This document shows positions 18,146-27,275 of a DNA stretch of 64,000 nt, piece by piece. A model generated the notes under the pieces. The model saw nothing but the letters and a program-made list of their open reading frames with translations, was not told the DNA's origin and ran no database searches. Position numbers and translations under genes: made by a program. The stretch is from contig NZ_JASCIQ010000007.1 in assembly GCF_029968035.1 (NCBI RefSeq), positions 1-64,000 of the forward strand, read 5' to 3'. The stretch is from Streptomyces cavernicola (GTDB lineage Bacteria; Actinomycetota; Actinomycetes; Streptomycetales; Streptomycetaceae). Numbering within the stretch: position 1 is the first letter of the stretch; the number at the start of each line of letters is the position of its first letter.

Positions 18146-19521
18146 GCACCCCCCTGGACCCGCCCGACGAGGAAGCCCTCCGCACCGCCGCGCGGGCCGC
18201 CCTGACCACGGCGAGGGACCGCACCCGGCTGCTCACCACCTGCGTGGACGAGGCCGAACTCACCGCCCAGCACTCGCCGTTGATGTCCCCGCTCGTCTGG
18301 GACCTCGCGCACATCGGCAACCAGGAGGAGCAGTGGCTGCTGCGCGCCGTCGCGGGGCGCGAGCCGATGCGGCCCGAGATCGACTCGGTGTACGACGCGT
18401 TCGAGCACCCGCGCGCGGAGCGCCCCTCGCTTCCGCTGCTTCCGCCGGACGAGGCGCACCGGTACGCGGCGGAGGTGCGCGGCCGCGCCCTGGACGTCCT
18501 GGACACCAGCGCGCTGCGCGGCTCGACCCTGGTGGACGCGGCGTTCGCGTTCGGCATGATCGCCCAGCACGAGCAGCAGCACGACGAGACGATGCTGATC
18601 ACCCACCAGCTCCGCAAGGGCCCGGCGGCGCTCACCGCGCCCGAACCGCCCCCGGTCGCACGACCCCTGACGGTGCGTGAAGTCCTCGTACCCGGCGGCC
18701 CGTTCACCATGGGCACGTCGACGGAGCCGTGGGCCCTGGACAACGAGCGCCCGGCGCACCGCCGCGAGGTGGCGGCGTACTGGATCGACACGGCCCCGGT
18801 GACCTGCGGCGCGTATCTGGAGTTCCTGGCCGACGGCGGCTACGACGAGCCGCGTTGGTGGGACCCGGCGGGCTGGGCGTACGTACGCGAGCACGGCCTC
18901 GCGGCGCCGCTGTTCTGGCGCCGGGACGGCGGGCAGTGGCTGCGCCGCCGCTTCGGCGTCACGGAGCCGGTGCCGCTGAACGAGCCGGTGCTGCACGTGA
19001 GTTGGTACGAGGCGGACGCGTACGCCCGCTGGGCGGGCCGCCGCCTGCCGACCGAGGCCGAGTGGGAGAAGGCCGCCCGGCACGACCCGGCCGCCGACCG
19101 CTCCCGGCGCTACCCGTGGGGCGACGCCGACCCGACCCCGGACCTCGCCAACCTCGGCCAACGCCACCTGCGCCCGGCCCCGGCGGGGGCGTACGAGGCG
19201 GGCCAATCACCCCTGGGCGTACGGCAGTTGATCGGTGACGTGTGGGAGTGGACGGCGAGCGACTTCCTGCCGTACCCGGGGTTCGCGGCGTTCCCGTACC
19301 GCGAGTACTCGGAGGTGTTCTTCGGCGGCGACCACAAGGTGCTGCGCGGCGGCTCGTTCGCCGTGGACCGGGTGGCCTGCCGGGGCACGTTCCGCAACTG
19401 GGACTATCCGGTGCGGCGGCAGATCTTCTCCGGCTTCCGCACGGCGCGGGACGCGAGCGTGGACGAGGCTGCGGGGGCCGCGGGGGCCGCGGGGGCCGCG
19501 GGCGGGGCGGTGGTGCGCTGA
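18142..19521 (+). CDS. egtB: EgtB, ergothioneine sulfoxide synthase
   Basis: The 459-residue protein has an N-terminal DinB-like helical domain with an iron site (a His in LVWDLAHIGN, then His residues and Glu in QHEQQHDET). A C-terminal FGE-sulfatase domain (about 185-455) carries GGPFTMGTS, RRLPTEAEWEKAAR, GDVWEWTASDF and LRGGSFA. It joins gamma-glutamylcysteine and hercynine with oxygen. The start is TTG at 18142 after GGGAGG, overlapping the egtA stop by 4 bases. The C-terminus ends in a short Gly/Ala repeat. Confidence 0.95.
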   Translation: MSTPLDPPDEEALRTAARAALTTARDRTRLLTTCVDEAELTAQHSPLMSPLVWDLAHIGNQEEQWLLRAVAGREPMRPEIDSVYDAFEHPRAERPSLPLLPPDEAHRYAAEVRGRALDVLDTSALRGSTLVDAAFAFGMIAQHEQQHDETMLITHQLRKGPAALTAPEPPPVARPLTVREVLVPGGPFTMGTSTEPWALDNERPAHRREVAAYWIDTAPVTCGAYLEFLADGGYDEPRWWDPAGWAYVREHGLAAPLFWRRDGGQWLRRRFGVTEPVPLNEPVLHVSWYEADAYARWAGRRLPTEAEWEKAARHDPAADRSRRYPWGDADPTPDLANLGQRHLRPAPAGAYEAGQSPLGVRQLIGDVWEWTASDFLPYPGFAAFPYREYSEVFFGGDHKVLRGGSFAVDRVACRGTFRNWDYPVRRQIFSGFRTARDASVDEAAGAAGAAGAAGGAVVR

Positions 19522-20339
19522 TGTGCCGCCACCTCGCCTACCTGGGCCCACCGGAACCCCTCGGCGAGCTCCTCGTCCGCCCGCCGCACAGCCTGTACGC
19601 GCAGTCCTGGGCGCCGCGCCGGCAGCGGCACGGGACGGTCAACGCCGATGGTTTCGGGGTGGGTTGGTACGCGGACGGCGACCCGGTGCCGGCCCGCTAC
19701 CGGCGCGCGGGGCCGGTCTGGGGCGACCTGTCCTTCGCCGACCTGGCGCGGGTGGTGCGCAGCGGCGCGCTGCTCGCGGCGGTACGGGACGCCACGCGCG
19801 CGGACGCGGACGGGGAGGCCGCGGCGGCCCCGTTCGCGTACGGCCCGTGGCTGTTCAGCCACAACGGCATGGTGGCCGGCTGGCCCGACTCCCTTGCCGA
19901 TGCCGCCCGTTCACTGCCGCCGGCCGAGTTGCTGTCCCTGGAGGCACGCTGCGACTCGGCGCTCGTCTGGGCGCTGCTGCTGCACCGGCTGCGGTCCGGG
20001 GACGAGCTGCCGCAGGCGCTCGCCGACACGGTCGCCGAGGTCGCGGCCGCCGCGCCGCATTCCCGCCTCAACCTGCTCGTCACGGACGGCACGGTGATCG
20101 CGGCGACGGCCTGGGGCGACAGCCTCTGGTACCTGCACGACCCGGCCGCCGGCCGCACGGCCGTCGCCTCCGAGCCGTACGACGACTCCCCCGAGTGGCA
20201 CGAAGTGCCCGACCGGACACTGCTGACCGCGATCCGCACGGACGTGCTGCTGACCCCGCTGAAGGACCCGGACCCGAAGGACCCCGAACCGCGGAACCCC
20301 GACCCGCGGAACCCCGAGCCGAAGGAGCCGATGGCGTGA
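19521..20339 (+). CDS. egtC: EgtC, gamma-glutamyl hydrolase (class II amidotransferase fold)
   Basis: The 272-residue protein begins MCRHLAYLG, so Cys2 is the N-terminal nucleophile after Met removal. DGFGVGWY, FSHNGMVAGW and the following fold match class II glutamine amidotransferases. EgtC removes the gamma-glutamyl group from the EgtB sulfoxide product. The ATG overlaps the egtB stop by 1 base (TGATG). The last 30 residues are an unusual Asp/Glu-Pro-rich repeat (DPDPKDPEPRNPDP and so on) that is not part of the catalytic fold. Confidence 0.95.
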   Translation: MCRHLAYLGPPEPLGELLVRPPHSLYAQSWAPRRQRHGTVNADGFGVGWYADGDPVPARYRRAGPVWGDLSFADLARVVRSGALLAAVRDATRADADGEAAAAPFAYGPWLFSHNGMVAGWPDSLADAARSLPPAELLSLEARCDSALVWALLLHRLRSGDELPQALADTVAEVAAAAPHSRLNLLVTDGTVIAATAWGDSLWYLHDPAAGRTAVASEPYDDSPEWHEVPDRTLLTAIRTDVLLTPLKDPDPKDPEPRNPDPRNPEPKEPMA

Positions 20340-21295
20340 GCACGTTGCAGTTCACCCGCACCCTGCCCGAGGACGCCACCGGCGCCGCCCTGCGCACCGA
20401 CGTCCGTACCGGCCTGACCGCCTCGCCGAAGACGCTGCCGCCGAAGTGGTTCTACGACGCGCGCGGCAGCGAGCTGTTCGACGAGATCACCACCCTGCCC
20501 GAGTACTACCCGACCCGCGCCGAGCGGGAGATCCTCCTGACCCGCGCCGACGAGATCGCCGCCGCGACCGGGGCGCGCACCCTCATCGAGCTGGGCTCCG
20601 GCTCGTCCGACAAGACCCGCCATCTCCTGGACGAGCTGGGCGAGTTGAAGATGTACGTGCCGGTCGACGTCAGCGAGAGCGCGCTGCGGCAGGCGGGCGA
20701 GTCACTGCGTGCGGAGCACCCCGCCCTCGACGTGCACGCCCTGATCGCCGACTTCACGGCCCCGCTCACGCTGCCCGCCACGCCGGGGCCGCGCCTGGTG
20801 GCATTCCTCGGCGGCACGCTCGGCAACCTGCTCCCCGCGGAGCGCGCCGCGTTCCTGTCGTCGGTACGGGCCCTGCTCTCGCCGGGCGACACGCTGCTGC
20901 TCGGCACGGACCTGGTCAAGGACGAGGGGACGCTGGTGGCGGCGTACGACGACGCGGCGGGGGTGACGGCACGGTTCAACAAGAACGTCCTGAACGTCAT
21001 CAACCGCGAACTGGGCGCCGACTTCGACCCGGCCGCGTTCGACCACGTGGCCCGCTGGGACCGCGAGCGGGAGTGGATCGAGATGCGGCTGCGGGCGCGG
21101 GCGGACCTGTCCGTGAAGATCCCGGAACTGGAGCTCGCGGTGGACTTCGCGGCGGGTGAGGAGTTGCGCACGGAGATCTCGGCGAAGTTCCGCGAGGGCG
21201 GCGTCCGCACCGAACTCCAGGCAGCGGGCCTCACCCCCACCCACTGGTGGACGGACGAAGCGGGCCGCTTCGCACTGTCCCTGTCACGGGCGTAG
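20336..21295 (+). CDS. egtD: EgtD, histidine N-alpha-methyltransferase
   Basis: The 319-residue protein shows the EgtD pattern: PPKWFYDARGSELFDEITTLPEYYPTR, the SAM loop IELGSGSSDKTR, FLGGTLGNL and a C-terminal LTPTHWWTD. It trimethylates histidine to hercynine, the first pathway step. The GTG at 20336 overlaps the egtC stop by 4 bases. No egtE (the final lyase) is present in this window, so that step must be encoded elsewhere or done by another enzyme. Confidence 0.96.
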   Translation: MSTLQFTRTLPEDATGAALRTDVRTGLTASPKTLPPKWFYDARGSELFDEITTLPEYYPTRAEREILLTRADEIAAATGARTLIELGSGSSDKTRHLLDELGELKMYVPVDVSESALRQAGESLRAEHPALDVHALIADFTAPLTLPATPGPRLVAFLGGTLGNLLPAERAAFLSSVRALLSPGDTLLLGTDLVKDEGTLVAAYDDAAGVTARFNKNVLNVINRELGADFDPAAFDHVARWDREREWIEMRLRARADLSVKIPELELAVDFAAGEELRTEISAKFREGGVRTELQAAGLTPTHWWTDEAGRFALSLSRA

Positions 21296-21321
21296 CAAGC
21301 GGGCCTGAGGCTTTCCGGCTT

Positions 21322-21718
21322 CCCCCTCCCCACCCCTTCCCGAAAGCCCTACCGGACAGCCCCGGGGGCCAGCCCCCGGACCCCCGCTCCTCAAACGCCG
21401 GAGAGGCTGGATTTTGCGGGCTCGGCCTGGATTCAGCCCGGGTTGGACCCGAGGCTGAGGCAGGCCCCGCAAGACCTGGCCTTTCAGGGGCGCGAGGAAC
21501 TGCGCGACCAGCCACGACGCACCCGGCAGCCGAAAACACAGCGCCGCAGGCTTTCGGAAAGGGGCGGGGAGGGGCAGGCCCCGCAAGACCTGGCCTTTCA
21601 GGGGCGCGGGGAACTGCGCGACCAGCCACGACGGCGCCGGCAGCCGAAAGACAGCCGGGGAACGGGGGCGCAGCCCCCATAGCCGTCCGCAGGACTTTCG
21701 GGAAGGGGCGGGGAGGGG
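21322..21718. repeat. Composite inverted-repeat element E1
   Basis: A C-rich end (21322-21346, finishing CCCGAAAG) is the inverted complement of CTTTCGGGAAGGGGCGGGG-type ends at 21551-21574 and 21695-21718. Inside are a CCAGCCCC...GAGGCTGG hairpin module around CTCAAACGCCGG (21371-21409) and two copies of the core GGGGCGCGGGGAACTGCGC (21487 as a variant, 21601). The right half is duplicated, so E1 is the largest of three related elements (see 47404 and 53163). It follows egtD by 26 bases. It holds no gene. Confidence 0.8.
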
Positions 21719-21784
21719 ATAACCACGACGGCACGACCGCCAAGGCCACAGCCGGAGGGAACTGGGCCGGGGCAGCCCCGGGAC

Positions 21785-22260
21785 GGGGGGCGGGGTTGTC
21801 CGCAGAGCGGGGCGGGGCCGTCTCCGGAAGCGGGGGCGGGGTTCTCGCCGGAGCGGGGCTGGGCGGCAGCCCCGGCACGGGCGGGGGCGAACGCGGAGCG
21901 GGGCGGGGCCACCCCCGGAACAGGGCGGGGTTGTCCACGAAGCGGAGCGGCGGCACCCCCGAAGCCGGGCGGAGGCGTCCCCAGAGCAGGGCTGAGGCAT
22001 CCCCAAAGCCGGACTGGGGCGGCAACCCGGCACGGTGCGGGGTTGGCCGCGAAGCAGGGCAGGGCCGTCCCCGAAGCAGGGGCGGGGTTGTCCGCAGAGC
22101 AGGGCAGGGGCACCCCCGAAACGGGGCGGAGGCCCCCGGAGCGGGGCAGGGCTGGGGCGGCAACCCGGGGCGGTGCGGGGTTGGCCACGAAGCAGGGCAG
22201 GGGCACCCCCGAAGCAGGGCGGTGGCACCCCCAAAACAGGGCGGGGCCCCCGAAGCGGGG
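21785..22260. repeat. Minisatellite-like array of about 21 degenerate ~22-bp units
   Basis: The stretch can be cut into about 21 consecutive units of 19-29 bases, mostly 21-23. Most units start RGGGCGGGG, continue with a short variable core often holding CCCC, and end GAAGC, GGAGC or AGAGC. A higher-order duplication is visible: a unit ending in a GGCAACCCGG block followed by GGTGCGGGGTTGGCC occurs at 22011-22053 and again at 22151-22190. Long open frames cross it on both strands only because it lacks A/T-rich stops. It ends about 100 bases before dodecin. Confidence 0.8.
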
Positions 22261-22357
22261 TGTCAGGGGCTGCCCCTGGCGACGAGTCGCCTCGCGCCAC
22301 GCCGCCCCCTGGGGCACGGTGGTGGAGTCGTCACCACGCGAAAGGAGTGCGGCCGCC

Positions 22358-22576
22358 ATGTCCGACCACACGTACCGGGTCTCCGAGATCGTCGGCACCT
22401 CACAAGAGGGCGTCGACCAGGCCATCCGCAACGGCATCGCCCGCGCCGCACAGACGCTGCGCGGCCTCGACTGGTTCGAGGTGACCCAGGTCCGCGGCCA
22501 CATCGTCGACGGGCAGATCGAGCACTACCAGGTCGGCCTCAAGGTCGGCTTCCGCATGGAGGACGCGGAGGGCTGA
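22358..22576 (+). CDS. Dodecin
   Basis: The 72-residue protein has the dodecin pattern: YRVSEIVGTSQEG, a helix, then LRGLDWFEVTQVRGHIVDGQIEHYQVGLKVGFRM with the flavin-stacking Trp. Dodecins form hollow dodecamers that store or buffer flavins. A ribosome site AAAGGAG lies 10 bases before the ATG, just after a GTGGTG/CACCAC hairpin (22319-22337) that could affect initiation. Confidence 0.93.
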   Translation: MSDHTYRVSEIVGTSQEGVDQAIRNGIARAAQTLRGLDWFEVTQVRGHIVDGQIEHYQVGLKVGFRMEDAEG

Positions 22577-22581
22577 GCTCC

Positions 22582-22610
22582 GGAGGGGCGGGCCTCAGGT
22601 CCGCCCCTCC
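22582..22610. terminator. Bidirectional terminator between dodecin and the HAD gene
   Basis: GGAGGGGCGG (22582-22591) pairs perfectly with CCGCCCCTCC (22601-22610). It lies 5 bases after the dodecin stop and overlaps the last codons and stop of the convergent HAD gene, so one structure serves both. Confidence 0.75.
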
Positions 22611-23083
22611 CGCTCCTGCGCGTCCTTCAACTCGGCCGACGCGTCCGCCCAACGGGCCCGTACGACCCGGAATCCCGCCTGCCGTGCGGCCTCGCAGACC
22701 AGTTCGTCGTCGTCGACGAGGACCCGCACCTCGCGGCCGCGGGCGAGGCGGCGCAGCACGTCCAGCTTGGTGTGCCGGGCGGGCCTGCGGTCGCTGTCGC
22801 TCCGCATCCAGATCCGCCCCGCCGGCAGCCCGTACCGGTCGAGCCAGGCCTCCGTGTCGGCGCGGCAGCGCTCGGGGCGGCCGGTGAGGTACTGGATCTC
22901 GCACTCCTCCGCGTGCTCGCGGACCAGGGCGAGGCCGTCGGCGAGCGGCGGGTCGTCGGGGGCGGCCGCGAAGAAGCCGTTCCAGTCGCGCGGCCTGCCT
23001 TGAAGGAAGTGCTGGCGGTGCGCGGTGTCGGCGAGGGTGTTGTCGAGGTCGAACAGGGCCAGCGGCCGGGACACGTCGCTCAT
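22595..23083 (-). CDS. HAD-superfamily phosphatase, polynucleotide-kinase 3'-phosphatase-like
   Basis: The 162-residue protein begins with the HAD motif FDLDNTLAD (first Asp is the nucleophile). It has a motif II Thr in YLTGRPE, a Lys in HTKLDVL and the acidic motif VDDDE. The size and the GRPERCRADTEAWL segment recall the stand-alone phosphatase domain seen in polynucleotide kinase-type proteins, though other small phosphatases are possible. The ATG at 23083 lies 59 bases from the divergent luciferase-like gene. Confidence 0.8.
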   Translation of the reverse strand: MSDVSRPLALFDLDNTLADTAHRQHFLQGRPRDWNGFFAAAPDDPPLADGLALVREHAEECEIQYLTGRPERCRADTEAWLDRYGLPAGRIWMRSDSDRRPARHTKLDVLRRLARGREVRVLVDDDELVCEAARQAGFRVVRARWADASAELKDAQEREGRT

Positions 23084-23142
23084 CCGGCCAGCGTATCGAC
23101 GGGTTCGGGAAGTCCGCGCGGCCGTCGGGCGTTGTACGGACC

Positions 23143-24189
23143 GTGACTTCAGCGACCGCATCGACCCCACCGGCCCCGCCCCCTGCGCTCGCGCGCACGC
23201 GTTTCTCCGTGCTCGACCGCTCCCGCACCCTGCGAGGGCAGGACGCGCCCTCCGCGCTCCGCGCCACCGTGGCCTTCGCGCAGCAGGCGGAGGCGCTCGG
23301 CTACCACCGCTTCTGGGTCTCGGAGCACCACAGCGTGCCCGGCGTCGCGGGCTCCGCGCCGACCGTGCTCGCGGCGGCGGTGGCGGCGGCGACGCGGACG
23401 ATCCGGGTCGGCACCGGCGGCGTGATGCTGCCGAACCATCAACCCCTCGTCGTGGCCGAGCAGTTCGGGGTCCTGGAGTCGCTGTTCCCCGGCCGGATCG
23501 ACATGGGCCTCGGCCGTTCCGTCGGCTTCACGGGCGGGGTGCGCAAGGCCCTCGGCCGGGACAAGGACGACGCCCGCGACTTCGGCGCCCAGCTGCGCAC
23601 CCTCCTCGGCTTCCTCACCGGCGACCAGACGGAGCACCCGCAGGTGCACGCCCACCCCGCGGAGGGGCTGCGGATCCCGCCGTACGTCCTGGCGATGGGC
23701 GAGGGCGCGACGCTCGCGGCGGAGGCCGGGCTGCCGCTCGTCATCGGCGATCTGCGCGGCCGCACCCGCATGCTGGAGGCGATCGGCCGGTACCGCGACG
23801 GCTTCAAGCCCTCCGTCTGGGCCGACGAGCCGTACGTGATCATCTCGGGCACCGTCGCCGTGGCGGCCGACAGGGCGGCGGCGCGGCGACTCCTCGTCCC
23901 CGAGGCCTGGGCGATGGCGTACTCGCGCACCCACGGCACGTTCCCGCCCCTCGCCCCCGCCGAGGAGATCGAGGCGCGCGAAATGACCGCGAAGGAACGG
24001 GAGTTCTACGAGTCGGGCCTCGCCGGACAGGTGCACGGCACCGAGGACGAGGTGGCCGCCGCCCTGGACGACCTGATCACGGCGAGCGGCGCGGACGAGG
24101 TCCTGGTCACGACGTCCACGTACGACCGCGACGGCATGCTGGACTCGTACCGGAGGCTCGCCCGCCTTGCCGGTCTCACGACCGCCTAG
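23143..24189 (+). CDS. Luciferase-like (LLM class) flavin-dependent oxidoreductase
   Basis: The 348-residue protein follows the bacterial luciferase-like monooxygenase pattern: FWVSEHHSVPGVAGSAPTVL, RVGTGGVMLPNH, VAEQFGVLESLFPGRIDMGLGRS. Such enzymes use FMN or F420; the class here (alkanal-monooxygenase-like) usually takes FMNH2. The substrate is unknown. The start is GTG 23143, and the UvrA-like gene follows 65 bases downstream. Confidence 0.9.
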   Translation: MTSATASTPPAPPPALARTRFSVLDRSRTLRGQDAPSALRATVAFAQQAEALGYHRFWVSEHHSVPGVAGSAPTVLAAAVAAATRTIRVGTGGVMLPNHQPLVVAEQFGVLESLFPGRIDMGLGRSVGFTGGVRKALGRDKDDARDFGAQLRTLLGFLTGDQTEHPQVHAHPAEGLRIPPYVLAMGEGATLAAEAGLPLVIGDLRGRTRMLEAIGRYRDGFKPSVWADEPYVIISGTVAVAADRAAARRLLVPEAWAMAYSRTHGTFPPLAPAEEIEAREMTAKEREFYESGLAGQVHGTEDEVAAALDDLITASGADEVLVTTSTYDRDGMLDSYRRLARLAGLTTA

Positions 24190-24254
24190 AATCTTGGGGT
24201 TTGTCCAGCGATACGCCAAGACACCGAGACCCCGAGACCCCCGCGGAGCGCCCC

Positions 24255-26651
24255 GTGACGACCAGTCCGCCGACGATCGGTCCGCAGCCGATCAGTGCCC
24301 AGGAGCACGACCCGTACGTCCGGGTGCGCGGGGCCCGTGAGCACAATCTGCGGGGTGTCGACGTGGACGTGCCGCGGGACGTGCTCGTGGCGTTCACCGG
24401 GGTGTCCGGCTCGGGGAAGTCGTCCCTTGCGTTCGGGACGATCTACGCGGAGGCGCAGCGGCGTTACTTCGAGTCGGTGGCGCCGTACGCGCGCCGGCTG
24501 ATCCACCAGGTGGGGGCGCCGAAGGTGGGCGAGATCAGGGGCCTTCCGCCGGCGGTCTCCCTGGAGCAGCGGCGCTCCGCGCCGACCTCGCGCTCCTCGG
24601 TGGGCACGGTGACGACGCTCTCCAACTCGCTGCGGATGCTGTTCTCGCGCGCGGGCGACTACCCGGAGGGCGCCGAGCGCCTCGACTCCGACGCCTTCTC
24701 CCCCAACACGGCCGCGGGCGCCTGCCCCGACTGTCACGGCCTGGGCCTGGTGCACCGTACGACGGAGGCGCTGCTCGTGCCCGACCCGGCGCTCTCCATC
24801 CGGGAGGGCGCGATCGCGGCGTGGCCGGGCGCGTGGCAGGGCAAGAACCTGCGCGACGTGCTCGACGCGCTCGGGTACGACGTGGACCGGCCGTGGCGTG
24901 AACTGCCGCAGCGGGAGCGGGACTGGATCCTGTTCACCGACGAGCAGCCGGTCGTCACGGTGCACCCGGTGCGCGAGGCGGGCCGCATCCACCGCCCGTA
25001 CCAGGGCACGTACATGAGCGCCCGGCGGTACGTGCTGAAGACGTTCGCGGACTCCAAGAGCCAGACGTTGCGCGCGAAGGCCGAGCGGTTCCTGGAGAGC
25101 ACTCCGTGTGCGGGCTGCGCGGGGCGGCGGCTGCGCCCGGAGGCGCTCGCGGTGACGTTCGCGGGGCGCACCATCGCGGAGTTGGCAGCCCTGCCGCTGA
25201 CCGCGCTCGCGGCCCTCCTGCGGGAGTCGGACGGCGACGAGACGGCCCGCGTCCTCACCGCCGACCTGCTCGCCCGGATCGAGGTCATCACCGAACTCGG
25301 CTTGGGCTACCTGGGGTTGGACCGCTCGACGCCCACGCTCTCGGCGGGCGAGCTGCAACGCCTGCGCCTGGCAACGCAGTTGAGGTCCGGGCTTTTCGGC
25401 GTGGTGTACGTCCTGGACGAGCCGTCGGCGGGCCTGCACCCGGCGGACACCGAGGCGCTGCTCACGGTCCTGGACCGGCTGAAGGCGGCGGGCAACTCGG
25501 TGTTCGTGGTCGAGCACCACCTCGACGTCGTACGACGGGCCGACTGGCTGGTCGACGTGGGCCCGCGGGCCGGCGAGCACGGCGGGCAGGTGCTGCACAG
25601 CGGTCCGCCGGCGGCGCTCGCGGACGTCGCGGAGTCGGCGACCCGGCGCTTCCTGTTCGAGCCGCCGAAGGCGGGGACGCGGACGGTGCGCGAGCCGGAC
25701 GGCTGGCTGAAGCTGGCCGGGGTGACGCGGCACAACCTGCGGGACGTCGACGCGGAGTTCCCGCTCGGCACGTTCACCGCGGTCACCGGGGTGTCGGGCT
25801 CGGGCAAGTCGACCCTGGTGGGCCAGGAACTCCCCCTGGCCGCCGAGGAGTCGACGTCGGTGCGGCGCGTGGTCCAGGTCGACCAGCGGCCCATCGGTCG
25901 TACGCCGCGCTCCAACCTGGCCACGTACACGGGTCTCTTCGACGTCGTACGGAAGGTGTTCGCGGAGACGGAGGAGGCGCGGGCGCGCGGGTACCGGGTG
26001 GGCCGGTTCTCCTTCAACGTGTCCGGCGGGCGCTGCGAGACCTGCCAGGGCGAGGGGTTCGTCTCGGTCGAGCTGCTGTTCCTGCCCAGTACGTACGCGC
26101 CGTGCCCGGACTGCGGCGGGGCCCGCTACAACCCCGAGACGCTCCAGGTCGCGTACCGGGGGCGGACCATCGCCGAGGTGCTCGACCTGACTGTGGAGGC
26201 GGCCGCCGAGTTCTTCGCGGACGTGCCGGCGGCGGCGCGCAGCCTGGCCTCGCTGCTCGACGTGGGCCTCGGCTATCTGCGGCTCGGGCAGCCCGCGACG
26301 GAGCTGTCCGGCGGCGAGGCGCAGCGCATCAAACTCGCCAGCGAGCTGCAGCGGGTGCAGCTCGGTCGCACCCTGTACGTGCTCGACGAGCCGACGACGG
26401 GCCTGCACCCGGCCGACGCGGAGGTCCTGATGCGGCAGCTGCACGGCCTGGTGGACGCGGGCAGCACGGTCGTGGTCGTCGAGCACGACATGGCGGTGGT
26501 GGCCGACGCGGACTGGGTGATCGACCTGGGGCCCGGCGGCGGCGACGAGGGCGGCCGGATCGTCGCCGCGGGGCCGCCCGCGCGGGTGGCACGGGCGGCG
26601 GGGAGCCGGACGGCGGCGTACCTGGCGGCGGCACTGGAGGCCGGTTCCTGA
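24255..26651 (+). CDS. Second UvrA-like ABC ATPase
   Basis: The 798-residue protein has two ABC halves: Walker A loops GVSGSGKSS and GVSGSGKST, signatures LSAGELQRL and LSGGEAQRI, and Walker B motifs VLDEPSAGLHP and VLDEPTTGLHP. Zinc-type CxxC pairs (CPDCHGLG, CAGCAGRR, CETCQGEG, CPDCGGAR) are kept. The first signature has Ala in place of the first Gly. It is shorter than canonical UvrA and differs clearly from the paralogue at 11379-13751. It may act in drug or lesion tolerance rather than general excision repair. The GTG at 24255 follows a GGAG site. Confidence 0.88.
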   Translation: MTTSPPTIGPQPISAQEHDPYVRVRGAREHNLRGVDVDVPRDVLVAFTGVSGSGKSSLAFGTIYAEAQRRYFESVAPYARRLIHQVGAPKVGEIRGLPPAVSLEQRRSAPTSRSSVGTVTTLSNSLRMLFSRAGDYPEGAERLDSDAFSPNTAAGACPDCHGLGLVHRTTEALLVPDPALSIREGAIAAWPGAWQGKNLRDVLDALGYDVDRPWRELPQRERDWILFTDEQPVVTVHPVREAGRIHRPYQGTYMSARRYVLKTFADSKSQTLRAKAERFLESTPCAGCAGRRLRPEALAVTFAGRTIAELAALPLTALAALLRESDGDETARVLTADLLARIEVITELGLGYLGLDRSTPTLSAGELQRLRLATQLRSGLFGVVYVLDEPSAGLHPADTEALLTVLDRLKAAGNSVFVVEHHLDVVRRADWLVDVGPRAGEHGGQVLHSGPPAALADVAESATRRFLFEPPKAGTRTVREPDGWLKLAGVTRHNLRDVDAEFPLGTFTAVTGVSGSGKSTLVGQELPLAAEESTSVRRVVQVDQRPIGRTPRSNLATYTGLFDVVRKVFAETEEARARGYRVGRFSFNVSGGRCETCQGEGFVSVELLFLPSTYAPCPDCGGARYNPETLQVAYRGRTIAEVLDLTVEAAAEFFADVPAAARSLASLLDVGLGYLRLGQPATELSGGEAQRIKLASELQRVQLGRTLYVLDEPTTGLHPADAEVLMRQLHGLVDAGSTVVVVEHDMAVVADADWVIDLGPGGGDEGGRIVAAGPPARVARAAGSRTAAYLAAALEAGS

Positions 26652-26662
26652 GGCCCGGCCGC

Positions 26663-27220
26663 TCAGCCGTCCTCGGCGGGCGGCGCCACGAACTGCACGT
26701 CGAGGACGATCTTCACGACCTCGCCGAGCAGTCCGGGCGCGAAGTCGAGGCCGTAATCGCTGCGCCGCAGCTCGCCCGTGGCCTCGAAGCCGGCGTGCTT
26801 GCTGCCGTCCATCGGGACGTCCACGAGGCCGCCGAACTCCACGGCGAAGGTGATCGGCCGGGTGACGTCGCCGATGGTGACGTCGCCGACGAGCGTCCAG
26901 TCCTCGCCCGCGCCCTCGATCCGGGTGGAGCGGAACGTCATGGTGGGCCGCTCGGCGACGTCGAGGAGGTCGGAGGCGCGGACGTGCGCGTCCCGGTCGG
27001 CGTTGCCGGTGTCGATCGAGTCGAGGGCGACGGTCGCCGTGATCTCGGTGTCCGCGAGGGTCTCGCCGACGACGAGCGAGGCCTCCAGCCGGTTGAAGCG
27101 GCCGCGGACCTTGGCGATACCGAGGTGCCGGATCGTGAAGCCGACGGCGGAGTGGAACGGGTCGAAAGCCCAGGTCCCGGCGGGCAGGGGCAGTACGGGG
27201 GCAGTGGTCTGCGAAGTCAT
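26663..27220 (-). CDS. YceI-family protein
   Basis: The 185-residue protein has the YceI lipocalin-like pattern: TWAFDPFHSAVGFTIRHLGIAKVRGRFNRLEA, then TEITATVALDSIDTGNADRDAHVRASDLLDV and a C-terminal LDVQF. YceI proteins bind isoprenoid-like lipids. No signal peptide is seen, so this copy is cytoplasmic. It is divergent from an XRE/MmyB regulator, which may control it. Confidence 0.93.
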   Translation of the reverse strand: MTSQTTAPVLPLPAGTWAFDPFHSAVGFTIRHLGIAKVRGRFNRLEASLVVGETLADTEITATVALDSIDTGNADRDAHVRASDLLDVAERPTMTFRSTRIEGAGEDWTLVGDVTIGDVTRPITFAVEFGGLVDVPMDGSKHAGFEATGELRRSDYGLDFAPGLLGEVVKIVLDVQFVAPPAEDG

Positions 27221-27275
27221 GCGGCAAGCCTGCGGCTCCGGCGGGCACGGGAGGAAGGCCGTACCGAGGCTGGTA

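Noticed and set aside
21785..22260. CRISPR array
   Set aside because: Unit length is 19-29 bases with no unique spacers between identical repeats, and no cas genes are present.
21247..22887. Long plus-strand frame of 546 codons across the repeat region, and minus-strand frames over the same DNA
   Set aside because: The proteins are only translations of the G/C-rich repeats, have no domain, and overlap egtD, dodecin and the HAD gene in wrong frames.
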